Source: REEP01 sp964603915 (GTDB lineage: Bacteria; Pseudomonadota; Alphaproteobacteria; Rhodospirillales; Defluviicoccaceae). Taken from it: a stretch of DNA of 6,993 bases. Both the position numbers and the translations under genes were made by a program. How positions within the stretch are numbered: the first letter of the stretch is position 1; every line of letters starts with the position of its first letter. The stretch covers positions 1 through 6,993 of the forward strand of contig CAZRWU010000165.1 of assembly GCA_964603915.1 (NCBI GenBank), given 5' to 3'. A model generated the notes under the pieces. That model did not search any database. It had not been told where the DNA came from and saw nothing but the letters and a program-made list of their open reading frames with translations. Below are positions 5,831 through 6,993 of the stretch, one piece after another.

Positions 5831-5861
5831 ATTGTTGACCCGTTGCGACCGGCCGGTCAAC
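5831..5861 (-). promoter_or_regulatory. Candidate acuI promoter inside a palindrome
   Basis: GTTGACC (5834-5840) and GGTCAAC (5855-5861) are perfect inverted arms around 14 bp. On the minus strand, TTGACC (5855-5860) and AACAAT (5831-5836) are spaced 18 bp, a passable -35/-10 pair ending 52 bp before the acuI ATG. A regulator binding the palindrome would block this promoter. The same arms could form a hairpin after pyrC, but there is no U-tract. The rest of the 116-bp pyrC-acuI gap holds a short hairpin CAGCG/CGCTG (5868-5881), with a GCGA tetraloop on the minus strand. Confidence 0.35.
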
Positions 5862-5894
5862 GCCGCCCAGCGTCGCCGCTGCCGGACCGAGGGG

Positions 5895-6993
5895 TTACAG
5901 GCACTCAAGGAACCGCACCGCCGCGCCGCCCGGATCGCCGATAAGGGCGCCGTCGCGCATGACCACGCGGCCGCCGACGAGGGTCATCACCGGCCAGCCG
6001 GTCACCGTCATCCCGTCGAACGGCGTCCAGCCACAACGGCTGGCGATCCATTGATTGGTGATCATCTTGCGCTGCTTGAGATCGACGACGGTGATGCTGG
6101 CGTCGTAGCCGAGGGCGAGGCGTCCGCGCGCGGCGATGCCGAATACCCGCGCCGGCCCGGCGCTGGTCAGATCGACGAAGCGCTCCAGGCTGAGACGCCC
6201 GGCGGCGACGTGGTTCAGCATCACCGGGACCAGCGTCTGCACCCCCGGCATCCCCGATGGACTGCGCGGGTACGGCAGGTTCTTCTCGTCGCGGGCATGG
6301 GGCGCGTGGTCCGATCCGATGCAATCGACGAGGCCGCCCCGAAGCGCCCGCCACAGGGCGTCGCGATGACGCGCGTCGCGGATCGGCGGATTCATCTGAG
6401 CGTAGGTATCCAGTTCTTCGTAGCAGCTCGGGGCGGACAGCGTCAGGTGTTGCGGCGTGACCTCCACTGTCGCGACGTCGCGGTGCGCCTGCAACAACGG
6501 CAACTCCTCGGCGGTGCTGACGTGAAGGACATGCACGCGGCGCTTGGCGCCCTTGGCCAAGGCGAGGAGGCGGCGCGTCGCCCGCAGCGCCGTTTCGGCG
6601 TCGCGCCATTCGGCGTGCATCGCCGGTTCCGCGCCGCCCTCCACGATCGTAAAGCGTTCCTTGAGGCGGCTCTCGTCCTCGCTGTGGACGGCCATGCGGC
6701 GTTCGCCGTTGGCGAGAGCCTTGGCCACGTCGGCATCCTCGGAAACCAGCAGATCTCCCGTCGAGCTGCCCATGAACATCTTGACGCCGGCGCATCCGGG
6801 CAGGCGCTCCAGGACGGCGAGATCGCCGACATTGGCCGGCGTCGCGCCGATGAAAAAGGCCATGTCGACCCAGGCGCGGCCCTTGGCGCGGCGGCACTTA
6901 TCGGCGAGCAGCGGCGCGGAAACGGTGGCGGGCTTGGTGTTCGGCATCTCGAAAACGGCGGTGACGCCGCCGAGCGCGGCGGCCGCCGTTCCC
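5895..6993 (-). CDS. pyrC: Dihydroorotase, long type (PyrC), N-terminus beyond the window
   Basis: Zinc amidohydrolase that interconverts N-carbamoyl-L-aspartate and dihydroorotate, third step of pyrimidine synthesis. About 365 residues are present, of roughly 445 in this family. The visible reading frame enters at the right edge with LGGVTAVFEMPNTKP, so the ATG at 6947 is an internal Met of the conserved EMPNT motif and not the start. Metal and active-site elements follow: the Lys of GCAGVKMFMGSSTG (6780-6782), the His of AVHSEDE (6684-6686), the His of HVLHVSTAEE (6522-6524), the NPPIRD substrate loop, and the Asp of GSDHAPH (6309-6311). The tail has FVDLTSAGPARVFGI, DASITVVDLK and NQWIASRCGWTPFDG, then ends FLECL. 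These place it with the alphaproteobacterial long dihydroorotases and not with allantoinases or hydantoinases. The HxH metal motif lies off the window and cannot be checked. In relatives pyrB usually lies upstream and plsY often downstream; here acuI follows instead. Confidence 0.93.
   Translation of the reverse strand, partial: GTAAAALGGVTAVFEMPNTKPATVSAPLLADKCRRAKGRAWVDMAFFIGATPANVGDLAVLERLPGCAGVKMFMGSSTGDLLVSEDADVAKALANGERRMAVHSEDESRLKERFTIVEGGAEPAMHAEWRDAETALRATRRLLALAKGAKRRVHVLHVSTAEELPLLQAHRDVATVEVTPQHLTLSAPSCYEELDTYAQMNPPIRDARHRDALWRALRGGLVDCIGSDHAPHARDEKNLPYPRSPSGMPGVQTLVPVMLNHVAAGRLSLERFVDLTSAGPARVFGIAARGRLALGYDASITVVDLKQRKMITNQWIASRCGWTPFDGMTVTGWPVMTLVGGRVVMRDGALIGDPGGAAVRFLECL

Noticed and set aside
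4598..5908. Long minus-strand open frame overlapping tRNA-Met and acuI
   Set aside because: It is the shifted frame of acuI, with Arg/Gly-rich composition, and it runs through the tRNA gene.
5905..6897. Second minus-strand open frame inside pyrC
   Set aside because: It is a shifted frame of pyrC made mostly of Arg, Gly, Asp and Pro; the other frame carries all dihydroorotase motifs.
6947..6947. ATG at 6947 as the start of dihydroorotase
   Set aside because: The frame continues upstream with the conserved LGGVTAVFE, so this Met is internal and the gene is cut by the window edge.

Overview
The window looks like a chromosomal segment of a high-G+C alphaproteobacterium, probably in or near the Rhodospirillales. 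This is inferred from the pth-ychF pair, the alphaproteobacterial type of long dihydroorotase, an AcuI/YhdH-type reductase, an alphaproteobacterial elongator tRNA-Met, and strong G/C third-position bias in the housekeeping genes. No species can be named from the sequence alone.

Left flank (1-1805, + strand): pth (peptidyl-tRNA hydrolase) and ychF (ribosome-associated P-loop ATPase) overlap by 11 bp and form a translation-linked pair. A few codons of an upstream gene may remain at the very left edge.

Middle (1806-4543): an accessory or decayed zone. Directly after the ychF stop comes a truncated IS481-family transposase on the minus strand, with an internal TGA and no second half of its DDE domain. 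Next is a short stretch on the + strand that reads like the C-terminal end of a lost gene. An intact small minus-strand gene follows, encoding a basic, phasin-like 98-residue protein. Last comes a strikingly A+T-rich + strand gene for an orphan membrane protein of about seven transmembrane segments with a C-terminal soluble domain. Its composition differs from everything else in the window, it lies beside the 3' end of a tRNA gene, and I cannot assign it to a named family. It is the best candidate here for something undescribed.

Right flank (4544-6993, minus strand): tRNA-Met(CAT) with encoded CCA and a good promoter, then acuI (acrylyl-CoA reductase-type MDR oxidoreductase), then pyrC (dihydroorotase, about the last 365 residues; its N-terminus lies beyond the right edge). 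The three point the same way, but gaps of about 156 and 116 bp and separate promoter-like signals suggest separate transcription.

The flanks are ordinary core genome for translation quality control, carbon metabolism and pyrimidine synthesis. The centre is a small, composite insertion-prone gap that opposes the pth-ychF transcription unit to the tRNA-acuI-pyrC side. I found no CRISPR array, integrase, or convincing att repeats.
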